From the NCBI GenBank assembly GCA_963839685.1, contig CAWIVS010000010.1, positions 186,001-250,000 of the forward strand: DNA of 64,000 nucleotides, given 5' to 3'. Origin of the DNA: CADEED01 sp963839685 (GTDB lineage: Bacteria; Pseudomonadota; Gammaproteobacteria; Steroidobacterales; Steroidobacteraceae). Within the stretch, counting starts at the first letter, position 1. Every line of letters begins with the position of its first letter. Shown here piece after piece: positions 36,794 to 46,620 of this stretch. The notes under the pieces were generated by a model. That model saw only the letters and a program-made list of their open reading frames with translations. It made no database searches and was not told the origin of the DNA. The position numbers and the translations under genes were made by a program.

Positions 36794-37423
36794 GTGGACA
36801 TGCAACTCAACTCGAACCTTATTCGAACGGAGCGCGAACGCCGCGCCTGGAGCCAGGAGCACCTGGCCGAAGTTGCCGGACTATCGCTGCGCACCATCCA
36901 GCGCGTGGAAACGTCGGGGTCCGCCTCCTTCGAAACTGCGAAGTCGCTCGCGGCGGTGTTGGAGCTGGAGGTTTCCACGCTGCGGGCGCCGACCGAATCC
37001 CTGCAACCAGGCACGCCTGGGCATCGCCGCGAGGTCCGGGGTTTGCGATACCTGGGTGTTGCAGCGACATTGCTGATTGCCCTTGGCGTCTTCTTCATGC
37101 GAGACGCGGTCGCCGGCGAGGTCATGCTCGACGTGGTCCTGGAGCTCAACAATGAAAAGCTCGGACAGCATCAGCTGGTTGCGAACGAAGGCAAGTCTGC
37201 CGAGATCCGCCTCGCAGGCCAGGTTCGCCTGTTGGTGAATCCCATGGTCACCAGCGACGGCTCCATCCTGCTCTCGATGACGGTTGAGGAACCCTCGGGC
37301 AGCCGATGGGTGGAAGTCGGCGAGCCGCGCATCATGGTCGCGAACGGCAACCAGGGCGAAGTCAAGGTCACCTCGAACAAGGGCAACGTCTACAGGATCC
37401 AGATCCGGCCGCGCCGGATGTGA
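36794..37423 (+). CDS. XRE-family HTH protein with a membrane segment
   Basis: About 209 residues. An N-terminal Cro/CI-type helix-turn-helix (RRAWSQEHLAEVAGLSLRTIQRVETSG) is followed by one hydrophobic segment (YLGVAATLLIALGVFFM) and an extracytoplasmic beta-rich region (LDVVLELNN to VYRIQIRPRRM). This layout suggests a membrane-bound regulator that senses something outside the cytoplasm. GTG 36794 is chosen since GGAGG lies 8 bases before it; ATG 36800 is possible. It follows the ABC transporter. Confidence 0.75.
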   Translation: MDMQLNSNLIRTERERRAWSQEHLAEVAGLSLRTIQRVETSGSASFETAKSLAAVLELEVSTLRAPTESLQPGTPGHRREVRGLRYLGVAATLLIALGVFFMRDAVAGEVMLDVVLELNNEKLGQHQLVANEGKSAEIRLAGQVRLLVNPMVTSDGSILLSMTVEEPSGSRWVEVGEPRIMVANGNQGEVKVTSNKGNVYRIQIRPRRM

Positions 37424-37429
37424 GCCGGC

Positions 37430-38095
37430 TCACGCGCTGACGCCGCGATCTCCAGCACCCTCGCGATCGCGCCAGCGGAATATCCTGCGCGTGATGAATA
37501 GATAGACCTGCTTGCCGCTCGCCATCCAGATGCGCGACAGCAGCGATGGCCTGGCGAGAATGCGTTGCTCGCGGGCGGTGAGACGCTCCGGCAGGTAGGT
37601 GCGCTTGTGCTTGAGGAGATGGCGGATGTCGTCGTGACCCAGCGCTCGCGCCAGCGGTCCGCGCCGGGTCAGTGTCATCGCGAGTTGGAAATCCACCAGT
37701 GCGGGGCGGCCCTCAGGAGTGACCAGCCAATTGGTCTCCTTGGCGAGATCATTGTGAACGACGTTCGCGGCGTGCAGGCGGCGCAGCAGGCGCGCGGCGT
37801 TGCGGAAGTAGGCGGGGTCGCGGGGTTTCGCGATCTGCATGGGTGCGCCGTCGATCCAGGTGCGCGTGAGGCAGCCGGGTTCGAATCGCATCACTCGCGG
37901 AATCCCTTCGAGGCCATTTCCCAGCGCCAGGCGCGTGAGTGCGCGGTGTTCGCGACGCATGAGATGAAGCGCCAGCCGGCGCACCCAGGGCCGCGCGGCG
38001 CGCGCATTGCGGACCACCGTGTTGCCGACACGAGAGATCGTGCCGAAGACGTCTCTCTTGAGCAGATGGGGACATTCCTCATTTTCTTGTAACAA
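37430..38095 (-). CDS. Kinase-fold protein (RIO/lipopolysaccharide kinase-like)
   Basis: About 215 residues resembling small protein-kinase-fold enzymes: the catalytic loop HNDLAKETNWLV and the metal motif VDFQLAM (a DFG-like DFQ) are present. In this fold they act as lipid A/LPS core or serine kinases. The first dozen residues (MLQENEECPHL) are encoded by the repeat element, and the family-like sequence starts around LKRDVFGTISR. So the native start is uncertain and may have been displaced. Downstream of the MFS/acyltransferase on the same strand. Confidence 0.7.
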   Translation of the reverse strand: MLQENEECPHLLKRDVFGTISRVGNTVVRNARAARPWVRRLALHLMRREHRALTRLALGNGLEGIPRVMRFEPGCLTRTWIDGAPMQIAKPRDPAYFRNAARLLRRLHAANVVHNDLAKETNWLVTPEGRPALVDFQLAMTLTRRGPLARALGHDDIRHLLKHKRTYLPERLTAREQRILARPSLLSRIWMASGKQVYLFITRRIFRWRDREGAGDRGVSA

Positions 38096-38161
38096 TCGTC
38101 GATGCCCTCTTCATGCCGAACTTGCTGGCGATTGTTACAAGAAAAACAGGAATGTCCCCAT
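38066..38161. repeat. Inverted-repeat element with GGAATGTCCCC arms
   Basis: Two 33-base arms (38066-38098 and 38129-38161) match as inverted repeats at 31 of 33 positions and enclose a 30-base loop. The arms contain ATGGGGACATTCCT and CTTGTAACAATCG. The whole can fold into a long hairpin. The outer GGAATGTCCCCATT recurs at 5071-5084. It sits in the gap between the kinase-like ORF and the upstream gene and looks like a REP/BIME- or MITE-like element. Confidence 0.85.
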
Positions 38162-40101
38162 TATTGCCACTCGGCGCGCAGGCCGGAGACGATTTTCTGC
38201 AGGGCCGGCGCGGTCGCAGCATCGGCAGGCACCGGAGCGGTCGCCACCAATTCAATGCGCGACCAGAAGCGCCGCGGCAGCTGGCTCATCGCCGCCTTGC
38301 CATCGCGGCGGCTGAAGAAACTGCCCCAAAGGCCGCGTAGCGCCATCGGGACCACCGGCACCGCGCGCCGCTCGAGGATTTTCTCCACGCCACGCTTGAA
38401 CTCATTCATCTCCCCGTCGCGCGTGAGCTTGCCCTCGGGGAAAATGCAGACGATTTCACCGTCGGCGAGTTCGGCATCGATGCGGTCGAAAGCCTGGCTG
38501 AACGCGGCTGAATCCTCGCGCGCAGGCGCAATCGGGATGGCACGCGCCGTACGGAAGATGAAGCCCATGACCGGGACCTTGAAGATGTTGTGGTCCATGA
38601 CGAACCGGACCGGGCGGCGCACGTTGCCACCTATCACCAGCGCGTCCATGAAACTCACGTGATTGCACACGATGAGCGCGGCTCCGGTTTCGGGAATGTT
38701 TTCCAGGCCGCGAACCTTGATGCGATACATGATGTTCACGAACACCCACGAGAGGAATCTCATGAGGAACTCGGGCACCAGCGTGTAGATATAGGTCGCG
38801 ACGATGGCGTTGAGAACCGCGGCGAGGATGAACAGCTGCGGAATGGTGAGGTGCAGGAAACTGAGCCACACGATCGCCAGCAGCGACGACAGCACCATGA
38901 ATCCCGCGTTCAGGATGTTGTTGCAGGCGATGATGCGGGCGCGGTGGCTTTCAGCGCTGCGCGACAGGATCAACGCATACAGGGGCACGATGAAAAGCCC
39001 GCCGAATACGCCGATCAATGCACAATTGATCGCAACTCCCCAGCCGCCGCTGGCGAGAAACTGCTTCCAGGAGACTGCCGTGGTATCGGGCGCGACGGTG
39101 TCCGGATGCGCAAAATACAGGCCGAGCAGGCAAACCGTCATGCCGATCGATCCGAGCGGCACCAGGCCGATCTCCACCTTGTGGCCGGAGAGTTTTTCGC
39201 AGGCCAGCGAACCCAGCGCGACGCCGATGGAAAATGCCGCGAGCAGCAGCGTGAACACGGTGTTGTCGCCACCCAGCACGTCCTTCGCGTAAGCCGGTAG
39301 CTGCGCGAGCACCAGCGCGCCGACCAGCCAGAACCAGGAGATACCCAACAACGAATTCAGGATGGCGCGCGACTGCGCGGCGAAACGCAGCACCTGCCAC
39401 GTGGCGGTGAACGGGTTGAAGTTGACCTTGAGACCAGGGTCGGTGGCCTCGGCGCGCGGGATGAATCGCGAGCAGACATAGGTGCCAATGGCGACAACGA
39501 CAATTGCCACTGCTGCGACAATGTTGGCGTCACCGCCAATGGCCGCCGGTTCGCCGTCAGCGGCGGGCGCGAGCAGGCCGCCCGAGATCGTGCCGAGGAG
39601 GATGGCAATGAAGGTGCCCGAATCCACCAGCGCGTTGCCGCCGACCAATTCGCTCGGCCGCAGGTGCTGCGGCATCAGCGAATACTTGAGCGGCCCAAAG
39701 ATCGTGGCGAGAACGCCCAGCAGGAACAGCAGCGCGAGCAGCGTCGGGACGTTGCCGATATATAGCGCTGCCGCCGCGCAGCACATCAGGATTACCTCGG
39801 CAAGCCGCGTCTGGCGGATCAGCCGGCTTTTCTCGTATTTGTCCGCGAGCTGACCGGCGAGCGCGGAAAACAGAAAAAACGGCAGGATGAACAGACCCTG
39901 TGCGACGTTCGATAACACCGAAGCGTCGTTCGAGGCCGCCGTCGCGCCGTAGGTCACGGATACCACGAACGCGATGCGGAACAGGTTGTCGTTGAAGGCG
40001 CCGAAGAACTGCGTCAGGAAGAAGGGCAGGAATCGCCGAACCCCGAGCAGCGCGAACTGCGAGCGCTCGGCGCCCGGCACCTGTTCAGGCAAATTCGTCA
40101 A
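38161..40101 (-). CDS. MFS transporter fused to 1-acyl-glycerol-3-phosphate acyltransferase (LplT/PlsC-type)
   Basis: 646-residue two-domain protein. Residues 1-430 form a 12-helix major facilitator related to lysophospholipid flippase LplT; residues 440-646 form a PlsC acyltransferase with NHVSFMD (HX4D) and FPEGKLT motifs. Together they could flip lysophospholipid inwards and re-acylate it, as LplT and Aas do in E. coli. No acyl-ACP synthetase domain is present, unlike full Aas fusions. Its stop TAA is immediately next to the repeat element. Upstream overlaps the TPR gene by ATGA. Confidence 0.88.
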   Translation of the reverse strand: MTNLPEQVPGAERSQFALLGVRRFLPFFLTQFFGAFNDNLFRIAFVVSVTYGATAASNDASVLSNVAQGLFILPFFLFSALAGQLADKYEKSRLIRQTRLAEVILMCCAAAALYIGNVPTLLALLFLLGVLATIFGPLKYSLMPQHLRPSELVGGNALVDSGTFIAILLGTISGGLLAPAADGEPAAIGGDANIVAAVAIVVVAIGTYVCSRFIPRAEATDPGLKVNFNPFTATWQVLRFAAQSRAILNSLLGISWFWLVGALVLAQLPAYAKDVLGGDNTVFTLLLAAFSIGVALGSLACEKLSGHKVEIGLVPLGSIGMTVCLLGLYFAHPDTVAPDTTAVSWKQFLASGGWGVAINCALIGVFGGLFIVPLYALILSRSAESHRARIIACNNILNAGFMVLSSLLAIVWLSFLHLTIPQLFILAAVLNAIVATYIYTLVPEFLMRFLSWVFVNIMYRIKVRGLENIPETGAALIVCNHVSFMDALVIGGNVRRPVRFVMDHNIFKVPVMGFIFRTARAIPIAPAREDSAAFSQAFDRIDAELADGEIVCIFPEGKLTRDGEMNEFKRGVEKILERRAVPVVPMALRGLWGSFFSRRDGKAAMSQLPRRFWSRIELVATAPVPADAATAPALQKIVSGLRAEWQ

Positions 40102-40610
40102 GCTGACTTGGGCTTGCGCCGCCGGTCGCGGGTCGCAGCATTGTTGTGCTGAATCACCACTTCACGGCTCTTGCGCAGGATCGAAGAATTGGGCGCGATC
40201 TCGAGGCCCGCGTTCACGTCGGTCATGGCGAGATCGTACAGCTTCAGGCCGACGAACACCGCCGCCCGATTGTTGTAAGTGCGCCAGTTGCCGCGGTCCA
40301 GTTCGAGGGCGCGATTGCAGTGCTCGAGCGCGTCCTTCCAGCGCTTCAGCGCCGCGTATCCGGCGCAGACATTGGAATGACCGGCGGCCTGGTCGCGTGG
40401 TGGGGTGGGTTGTTCGAGGCCGGCGAGCGTGACACGCACACCTTCTTCGAAGCGTCCCCTTTCCAGGAGCTGTGAACCTTCGGAGAGCAGCGCATTGGTC
40501 GACCCGATGACGGTGGCCGACTGCGACGGATGCAATTCATCTCCCGCGGCCGTGCTCCCCGAGACGAGCAGGGCGCCGACAAACAAGGCGGGCCAGGCGA
40601 ATCGCTGCAT
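40098..40610 (-). CDS. Exported TPR protein
   Basis: 170 residues with a signal peptide (residues 1-21, SGSTAAG) and two to three tetratricopeptide motifs (LLERGRFEEGVRVTLAG, YAALKRWKDALEHCNRALELD, YDLAMTDVNAGLEI). Periplasmic scaffold of unknown partner. Overlaps the acyltransferase start, implying a shared transcript. Confidence 0.75.
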   Translation of the reverse strand: MQRFAWPALFVGALLVSGSTAAGDELHPSQSATVIGSTNALLSEGSQLLERGRFEEGVRVTLAGLEQPTPPRDQAAGHSNVCAGYAALKRWKDALEHCNRALELDRGNWRTYNNRAAVFVGLKLYDLAMTDVNAGLEIAPNSSILRKSREVVIQHNNAATRDRRRKPKSA

Positions 40611-40710
40611 GGGCGTTATATAGCGCGGCCCACGCCAACTTGCCAGAAGGTGATCACGCGTCCGCTCGAAAAGGCGCTACATTTCACCACCGCATCCGGA
40701 GGTATTTGAA

Positions 40711-41025
40711 ATGGCTCGCATATTCCGAGTTCTGGCCGCCACGGTGGCTGTCGCCGGTTGCACCACCTACAAGATGTGGTCGGAATACGGCGGTGGGAAA
40801 GAGGAGGGCGTGGTGCAGCTCTCTTATGAATATCGCCGTTTCGAAAACCCCCAGGTCGACGAACGTGCCGGGATTCAGCTGGCGCGAGAGCGGTGCCGCG
40901 ACTGGGGCTTCAAGGATGCGCAACGCAAGGGCGAGGACCGGCAGTGTAAAGACGGGCTGGAGAGCGACTGTTCGAAGTGGCTGGTGATCCGCGAGTACCG
41001 CTGCCTGCAGACTCCCGCTAACTAA
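40711..41025 (+). CDS. YecR-like lipoprotein
   Basis: 104-residue lipoprotein. The signal ends in AVAGC with the lipidated Cys at residue 17. Cys pairs later (QLARERCRDWGF and CKDGLESDCS) fit the YecR family, a small lipoprotein sometimes near flagellar genes, though no flagellar gene is here. Convergent with the META-domain gene: their ends overlap by 4 bases (41022-41025). Confidence 0.75.
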   Translation: MARIFRVLAATVAVAGCTTYKMWSEYGGGKEEGVVQLSYEYRRFENPQVDERAGIQLARERCRDWGFKDAQRKGEDRQCKDGLESDCSKWLVIREYRCLQTPAN

Positions 41026-41486
41026 TTCGCTGTATTGCCCATGTAACGTGACTCAAAAATCGCCAGTCTCTTGCGGTCCGCGTCACTCAGGGTCAGCGTT
41101 TCGCCGCGGATTTCCCAATGCGCGACCTGCGGGAAGACGGACAGGAACTTCTTCTCCAGCTCCATGCCCGTGTCAACGCAGGCCATCATGGTGCCGCCCA
41201 TCTGGGCAAACCGGAGCGCGTCGCCCTCGAGCACGTAACCGCCCATCATGTTGTTGCAGCCCGAGAAACCGCTGACGCGCTGGTTTTCCGAATGCAGCAC
41301 CATGTGGATCTCACGGGCGCCTTCAGGCGTGGTGATCACCTGTTCGCCGACCTGCGTAAGCTTCCAGTAAGTGTTCAGCAGCTCCGCCGTGATTATCGTT
41401 TCGGTCGCCTTGGTGGCGGGCGGCGGGCCGGGGGTACAGGCGGCGAACGCCAGCGCAAGGACAAGAATGAGACGGCGCATTCGCAT
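41022..41486 (-). CDS. META domain (HslJ-like) lipoprotein
   Basis: 154 residues. A lipobox ending in AFAAC (Cys17) is followed by a META domain: NTYWKLTQVG, FSGCNNMMGGYVLEGDALRF and MACVD. The family includes heat-shock protein HslJ and novobiocin-resistance factors; molecular role unclear. Likely shares a transcript with the downstream-coded methyltransferase-like gene 15 bases away. Confidence 0.83.
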   Translation of the reverse strand: MRMRRLILVLALAFAACTPGPPPATKATETIITAELLNTYWKLTQVGEQVITTPEGAREIHMVLHSENQRVSGFSGCNNMMGGYVLEGDALRFAQMGGTMMACVDTGMELEKKFLSVFPQVAHWEIRGETLTLSDADRKRLAIFESRYMGNTAN

Positions 41487-41500
41487 GGTGAGGTTCCTTC

Positions 41501-42085
41501 TCAAAATGCCGGAAGCAAACGGTACTCCGCCGCGATGGCGACGAGAAGATAGAGCAGGAAGAAGGATCCCGCATCGAGGAAGGCCTTCCAGAAAACCGCC
41601 GGTCGCACGTCCAGGTGCTCGGGCAGGGCGGCGCGCCGCGTCCCGGGCCACCACATGTTCGGTGTGGCCGCAACGTACGCCTTGAACTCATCCGGAAATG
41701 CATCCGCCAGGAACTGTTCTTCGCAGGACGCCGCGTAGATCACCAGCGCTGCAATCAACACCACCACGATGGCGCAAAGCAGCAGCGATCGGGTCGTCAG
41801 TCCGAGGCCGAGCGCGCCCAGGATCGAACAGGAATACAGCGGATGGCGGCAGCGCGCATAAGGGCCGGTGGTCACGAGCTCGACGTCCTTGTGCCCCGCG
41901 ATGAACACCGAGGCCCAGATGCGCCCCAGGCAGGCCAGCGCCACGCACAGGAAACCCAGTACACCCGAGATGTAGTACCAGGTGGGCGGCACGGCGCCTG
42001 GGCCGACGATCGCGGTGGCCGCGACCAGCGCCAGGAAAATCGCAAAAGTGGTACGCAGGCGCGGCGTGCTCGCGGAATCCGTCAA
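41501..42085 (-). CDS. Isoprenylcysteine carboxyl methyltransferase-like membrane protein
   Basis: About 194 residues with four or five membrane segments. The cofactor motif region GPYARCRHPLYSC and the tail EEQFLADAFPDEFKAYVA match the ICMT/phospholipid methyltransferase family. The TTG at 42085 is chosen because GAGGGA stands 7 bases before it; no better start is available. Substrate unknown. Confidence 0.75.
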   Translation of the reverse strand: MTDSASTPRLRTTFAIFLALVAATAIVGPGAVPPTWYYISGVLGFLCVALACLGRIWASVFIAGHKDVELVTTGPYARCRHPLYSCSILGALGLGLTTRSLLLCAIVVVLIAALVIYAASCEEQFLADAFPDEFKAYVAATPNMWWPGTRRAALPEHLDVRPAVFWKAFLDAGSFFLLYLLVAIAAEYRLLPAF

Positions 42086-42206
42086 TGAAATATCCCTCGC
42101 GAAAATCCGGTCTGGAGTATAGGGCGAGCCGCGCTGGGCCGATGTTGAGAAGCAGCGCGTCAGCCCCCACACTTCCGCACCACCCGACGATTTCAAGGAG
42201 ACCGAC

Positions 42207-42869
<663 letters not shown>

Positions 42870-42910
42870 GCGGCGCGACTCTAACTAGGGACGAACTACC
42901 GACGACGGTC

Positions 42911-45079
42911 TCACCGAAAGCTGTCGAGCATCATGAGGTCAGAATCGAACCGAACCATCTGCGTTGCCAATGCCCAGCGCCCGTCGTGGGACACCGTCAT
43001 GTGGTTGAAAATCCCCGGTACACGAAATCCGAGCCGGCCCAGGCGGGCAACCCGCTGATCGCTGAATCCGTACACGTCAATCGCATCGAAGTCGCGCTCA
43101 GGGGTGACGAATACGATCCCGGCGTCCGTCACTGACCATACGAACGGCCGAACGCGCTCGAGCACCAATTCCTCTTGTCCGCCGGCAACAGGTAGGCGCA
43201 TAAGCCTCGCCGTACCGTTGATCGCCATGCGCTGCGGGTAACGGTCGAGGTAAAACAGGTATATGCCATCGGACGACTCTTTCGGCTCGAAGCCGCCGTT
43301 GCGCGTCATCCGTTTGGCTGCGCCGCCCGCGGGAGAGATCCGCCAAACGTCTGGAATCACTCCCGCGCGCGTCGAGGTGAAGTAGATCCAGCCATCTGCC
43401 GACCACGACGAAAGGCCGTCGATGGAGGGCTCGGAGGTCAGCCGATGCACGCGCCCTCCGTCTGAGCCGACAACATAGACGTCACTGTTGCCGGCGACCG
43501 TTGCGTCGAACACGATCCTTGCGCCGTCCGGGGACCACCCGCCAACGACCAGATCAGCGACGCCGAGTGATGTGATCTGCAGAAGTCCGCTCCCATCGCG
43601 CCCAGCGACCCACATCTCCATGGCTCCTGAGCGGCTCGACGCGAATGCAATCCGGCTGCCGTCCGGCGAGAATCGCGCCGAACCCTCGATGCGAGTCGAA
43701 TTCGCAAAAGGATGCGACTCGAGGGTGTCATGCACCAGACCGGACTCGAGGTCCATCAGGTGAATGTCGACGTCGCGTGTGATCGTTTGAAACGCAAGGC
43801 GTGCAGGTTGGCCGGGCATCGGCCGCGAGATCGACGGGTTGTGAGCGGACGCGGGGATGTCGGCAATCGGCGAGCCTCGACCGGGCGTGGCGCTGTTCGA
43901 GCGGATTCGCCACAGACGACCGGCGGTTGCCCCCTCGACTGAATAAACAATTTCTCGACCATCGGCGGTCCACGATAACCCGGTAAGGGCTGCGTTCCAG
44001 TTCGATAGCCGCCGCGGTTCACCGCCCCGCATGGGCATGATGTACAGGTCCGCGATTCCCTCGCGCTCATAGCGTATGAACGCCAGAGTCCTGCCGTCCG
44101 GTGAGACTTCAAACCGCCAGTCTCCAGCACCGACGGGGGCCTGCGTCAGCCGGCGACGCTCCAGCGTGTCGAGGAACACCTGATAGATCCCGAAGGGACC
44201 GACGTCCCCTTCCCGGTCACGAATGAGAACCGACTTCGAGTCACCCGCCCAGGCGACTTGAGTCCCGGAAGCCGACACCTGGCGTTCGGCTCCGCCGAGT
44301 TGCGACATGGTGAATGCACCTTGCCCGTCGCGGACGAAGGCGATGCTGTGTCCGTCGGGGGACCAGGCCGGGCTGCTCTCCCAATCCGCAGTCTCCGTCA
44401 ATCGCCGCAGCGCTTCACTCCCCACGGCCTTCACATAGATATCCGTCGGGCCAGCGGCGTGTCCTGGCCAGGCGAAGGCGACAAGCTTGCCGTCCGGGGA
44501 CAACGCAGGCGGCCCCTCCGGACCCGGGTACGAGGCCAGGGGAAGCAACTGGGCTGGAGCGTCTGTCGGCGCGAAGAGCGCGCGCCATGCGAGCACGGCC
44601 GTCGCTACCGCCACGAGCGCGAGAGCGCCGACGGACAGTCTTGCGCGCGTGAAATTCGTGACCTGACGCTGCTCGTGCCGGCCGATGAGAGCGACTGGAC
44701 TGTGGGAGGGTGTTGCGGATTCCCCTTCGAAGAGGGGCACGTAGCGGCCCTTCGGCAGCGAGATGACGACGGGGTCCGATCGGCCCTCGTAGAACTCGCG
44801 CAATTTGTCGCGGAGCCGCCTGGCATCGACCCGAACGACCGGATCAGTACCGCCATCGAAGTCCGTGCCCTTCCCGTACAGCTCGTGGGCGATCACCGAT
44901 TCCTTGAGCGTATGGCCCTGCCCAGCCAGCGTTTGATCAACGATGAACGAGAGGAAGCGCCGCAGGTGCGGGGATCGCGAGAAGACCGCGCTGGCGAGGA
45001 TGCTGTCGAGCTGAGCGCGAACAGCGCAATCGGTCGGCATGCTTCGCGGCTGGCCGCTTGCGCCGGTTTCGGTGACCAT
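42911..45079 (-). CDS. Winged-helix DNA-binding protein with TolB/PD40 propeller
   Basis: 722 residues. The N-terminal 115 residues form an OmpR/CadC-like region (HLRRFLSFIVDQTL and RVDARRLRDKLREFYEG ending in LPKGRYVPLFEG). One membrane segment at about 150-170 (LSVGALALVAVATAVLAWRA) then a beta-propeller of PD40 repeats (SPDGKLVAFA, SPDGHSIAFVRD, SPDGSRIAFASSRSG). The layout fits a membrane-bound regulator with an outer sensor domain, a form common in Acidobacteria. Divergent from the MauG-like gene. Confidence 0.8.
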   Translation of the reverse strand: MVTETGASGQPRSMPTDCAVRAQLDSILASAVFSRSPHLRRFLSFIVDQTLAGQGHTLKESVIAHELYGKGTDFDGGTDPVVRVDARRLRDKLREFYEGRSDPVVISLPKGRYVPLFEGESATPSHSPVALIGRHEQRQVTNFTRARLSVGALALVAVATAVLAWRALFAPTDAPAQLLPLASYPGPEGPPALSPDGKLVAFAWPGHAAGPTDIYVKAVGSEALRRLTETADWESSPAWSPDGHSIAFVRDGQGAFTMSQLGGAERQVSASGTQVAWAGDSKSVLIRDREGDVGPFGIYQVFLDTLERRRLTQAPVGAGDWRFEVSPDGRTLAFIRYEREGIADLYIMPMRGGEPRRLSNWNAALTGLSWTADGREIVYSVEGATAGRLWRIRSNSATPGRGSPIADIPASAHNPSISRPMPGQPARLAFQTITRDVDIHLMDLESGLVHDTLESHPFANSTRIEGSARFSPDGSRIAFASSRSGAMEMWVAGRDGSGLLQITSLGVADLVVGGWSPDGARIVFDATVAGNSDVYVVGSDGGRVHRLTSEPSIDGLSSWSADGWIYFTSTRAGVIPDVWRISPAGGAAKRMTRNGGFEPKESSDGIYLFYLDRYPQRMAINGTARLMRLPVAGGQEELVLERVRPFVWSVTDAGIVFVTPERDFDAIDVYGFSDQRVARLGRLGFRVPGIFNHMTVSHDGRWALATQMVRFDSDLMMLDSFR

Positions 45080-45214
45080 TTGGGCCGGCCTCCGTACGAT
45101 CAGCGGGAGTGTACCGCTCCTTTTCGGAGGTAGAACACCGTAGAAACCTGACGCTGCCCGCGACGTGCCTCCATCTTTTCGCCTCAGTTTTCGCATCGGT
45201 CGACGGGAGGCCCC

Positions 45215-46417
45215 ATGGCTCGAACAACCCCTCAGCGTGTCGCGTTGGGCGTCGTGATGGCTTTCGCGACTGTCGCCGGCAGCGACCTTTGTCATTCACA
45301 GGGGCTTGGCCAGGCGGAGCCGGGCATCGAGCTCAAGGGCAAGAACCTCTTCGAGAAGGAGACGTTCGGCGGCAATGCGCGCACCTGCAGTACCTGTCAC
45401 AGCAAGCGCACGGGTACGCTGACTCTGGCCGACGTGCAGCGGATCGTCGCCAAGGCGAAATCCGACGACCCGTTCCTGATTCACGATGCGCTCGACGCCG
45501 ATGGAGTCGGCACGACGCGGGTCCAGACGCACGGAACCATCCGCCTGAGCATTCCATTGCCGCCGTGGCTGTCGCTGGCGGATGACCCGGGCGCGAGGCA
45601 CGTTACCGTCTTTCGCGGTATTCCATCGACGCGGAACACGCCCGCGCTCGACGCGATGCTGCTCCACGACGGACGCGCGCCGACGCTCCAGGAGCAAGCA
45701 CTTGGCGCCATCCACGACCACTACCAGAACAGTGTGGAACCGACGGCAGCGCAGCTCGATGCCATTGCAGAATTCCAGCGAACCGATGCTCACTTCTTCT
45801 CCTCGGATGAGCTCGAGGAATTCGCCGCGGGTGGGCCCCCGCCTGAGCTGCCTCCTGGAGTGACGCCGGCCGAAAAGCGAGGACGCACGTTCTTTGTCGA
45901 CGTGCCCTTCACTCCTCCCTCAAAGGAGGGCATCTGCGCCCTCTGTCATAGCGGTCCGATGCTGAACAGAGTCAGCCAGGCGCATTCGGACTTCTCCGGC
46001 GGCAGTCCGCCGCCGGGAGTGCGCTTCATCGACACGGGCGTGACGCTCGTGAATGCACCCAACAATCCGGTCCGAACGTGGATCATCGATGACGGGATCA
46101 ATCCGGTCGTGACGGTCGACTCGCCCGATATCGGACTGCTCCTCAACCCCGCTCCTCCGTCGCCGCCACCGTTCGTCATCCCCCGCGCCTTCTTTGCGAA
46201 CTTGTTCAAGATCCCGACGCTGTGGGGCGTCAAGGACACCGCGCCCTACTTCCACGACAACGGCGCCAAGACGCTCCGTGACGCCGTTTCTCACTATCAG
46301 CGGTTCTTCAACTTCACGGAGGCGCAGGATCAGGTCGGTTCGCGGTCCCTGGGCGGTTTCATCGTGCTGACAGACAAGGACGTCGACGATATCGTCGCGT
46401 ACCTGCAGCTTCTATGA
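45215..46417 (+). CDS. Di-haem cytochrome c peroxidase/MauG family protein
   Basis: 400 residues with a signal peptide (about residues 1-29). Two c-type haem sites: CSTCH at 58-62 and CALCH near residue 242. The GAIHDH, NLFKIPTLWGVKDTAPYFHDNGA and TLRDAVSHY segments are typical of the CcpA/MauG family. It reduces peroxide or oxidises a partner. Divergent from the winged-helix/TolB gene, with a 135-base shared promoter region. Specific substrate unknown. Confidence 0.85.
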   Translation: MARTTPQRVALGVVMAFATVAGSDLCHSQGLGQAEPGIELKGKNLFEKETFGGNARTCSTCHSKRTGTLTLADVQRIVAKAKSDDPFLIHDALDADGVGTTRVQTHGTIRLSIPLPPWLSLADDPGARHVTVFRGIPSTRNTPALDAMLLHDGRAPTLQEQALGAIHDHYQNSVEPTAAQLDAIAEFQRTDAHFFSSDELEEFAAGGPPPELPPGVTPAEKRGRTFFVDVPFTPPSKEGICALCHSGPMLNRVSQAHSDFSGGSPPPGVRFIDTGVTLVNAPNNPVRTWIIDDGINPVVTVDSPDIGLLLNPAPPSPPPFVIPRAFFANLFKIPTLWGVKDTAPYFHDNGAKTLRDAVSHYQRFFNFTEAQDQVGSRSLGGFIVLTDKDVDDIVAYLQLL

Positions 46418-46620
46418 GAAACCGGCACAGTGGACCGACTGCTTTGCGCGCGCTGATCATCGAATGACGACCGCCGCAGAAATCTCACGTTGGGTTGCCA
46501 GCCTGTACTGACGTTGCCCTCGGTAGCAGACAGCCGGTTACTTGTTCCGTTACTTCTGTGCTGGAAAAGCTGGCGCGAAAACCGCTCCGTGAGCTCGCCG
46601 TGTCCAGCGCGCGCGGGAAT
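46418..46620. other. Intergenic region between two convergent genes
   Basis: 203 bases after the MauG-like gene, before the stop of the DUF4184 gene. Short overlapping frames here have no protein-like features. No hairpin with a T run was recognised. Confidence 0.5.

Noticed and set aside
44258..45133. 291-codon plus-strand frame
   Set aside because: Antisense of the winged-helix/TolB gene.
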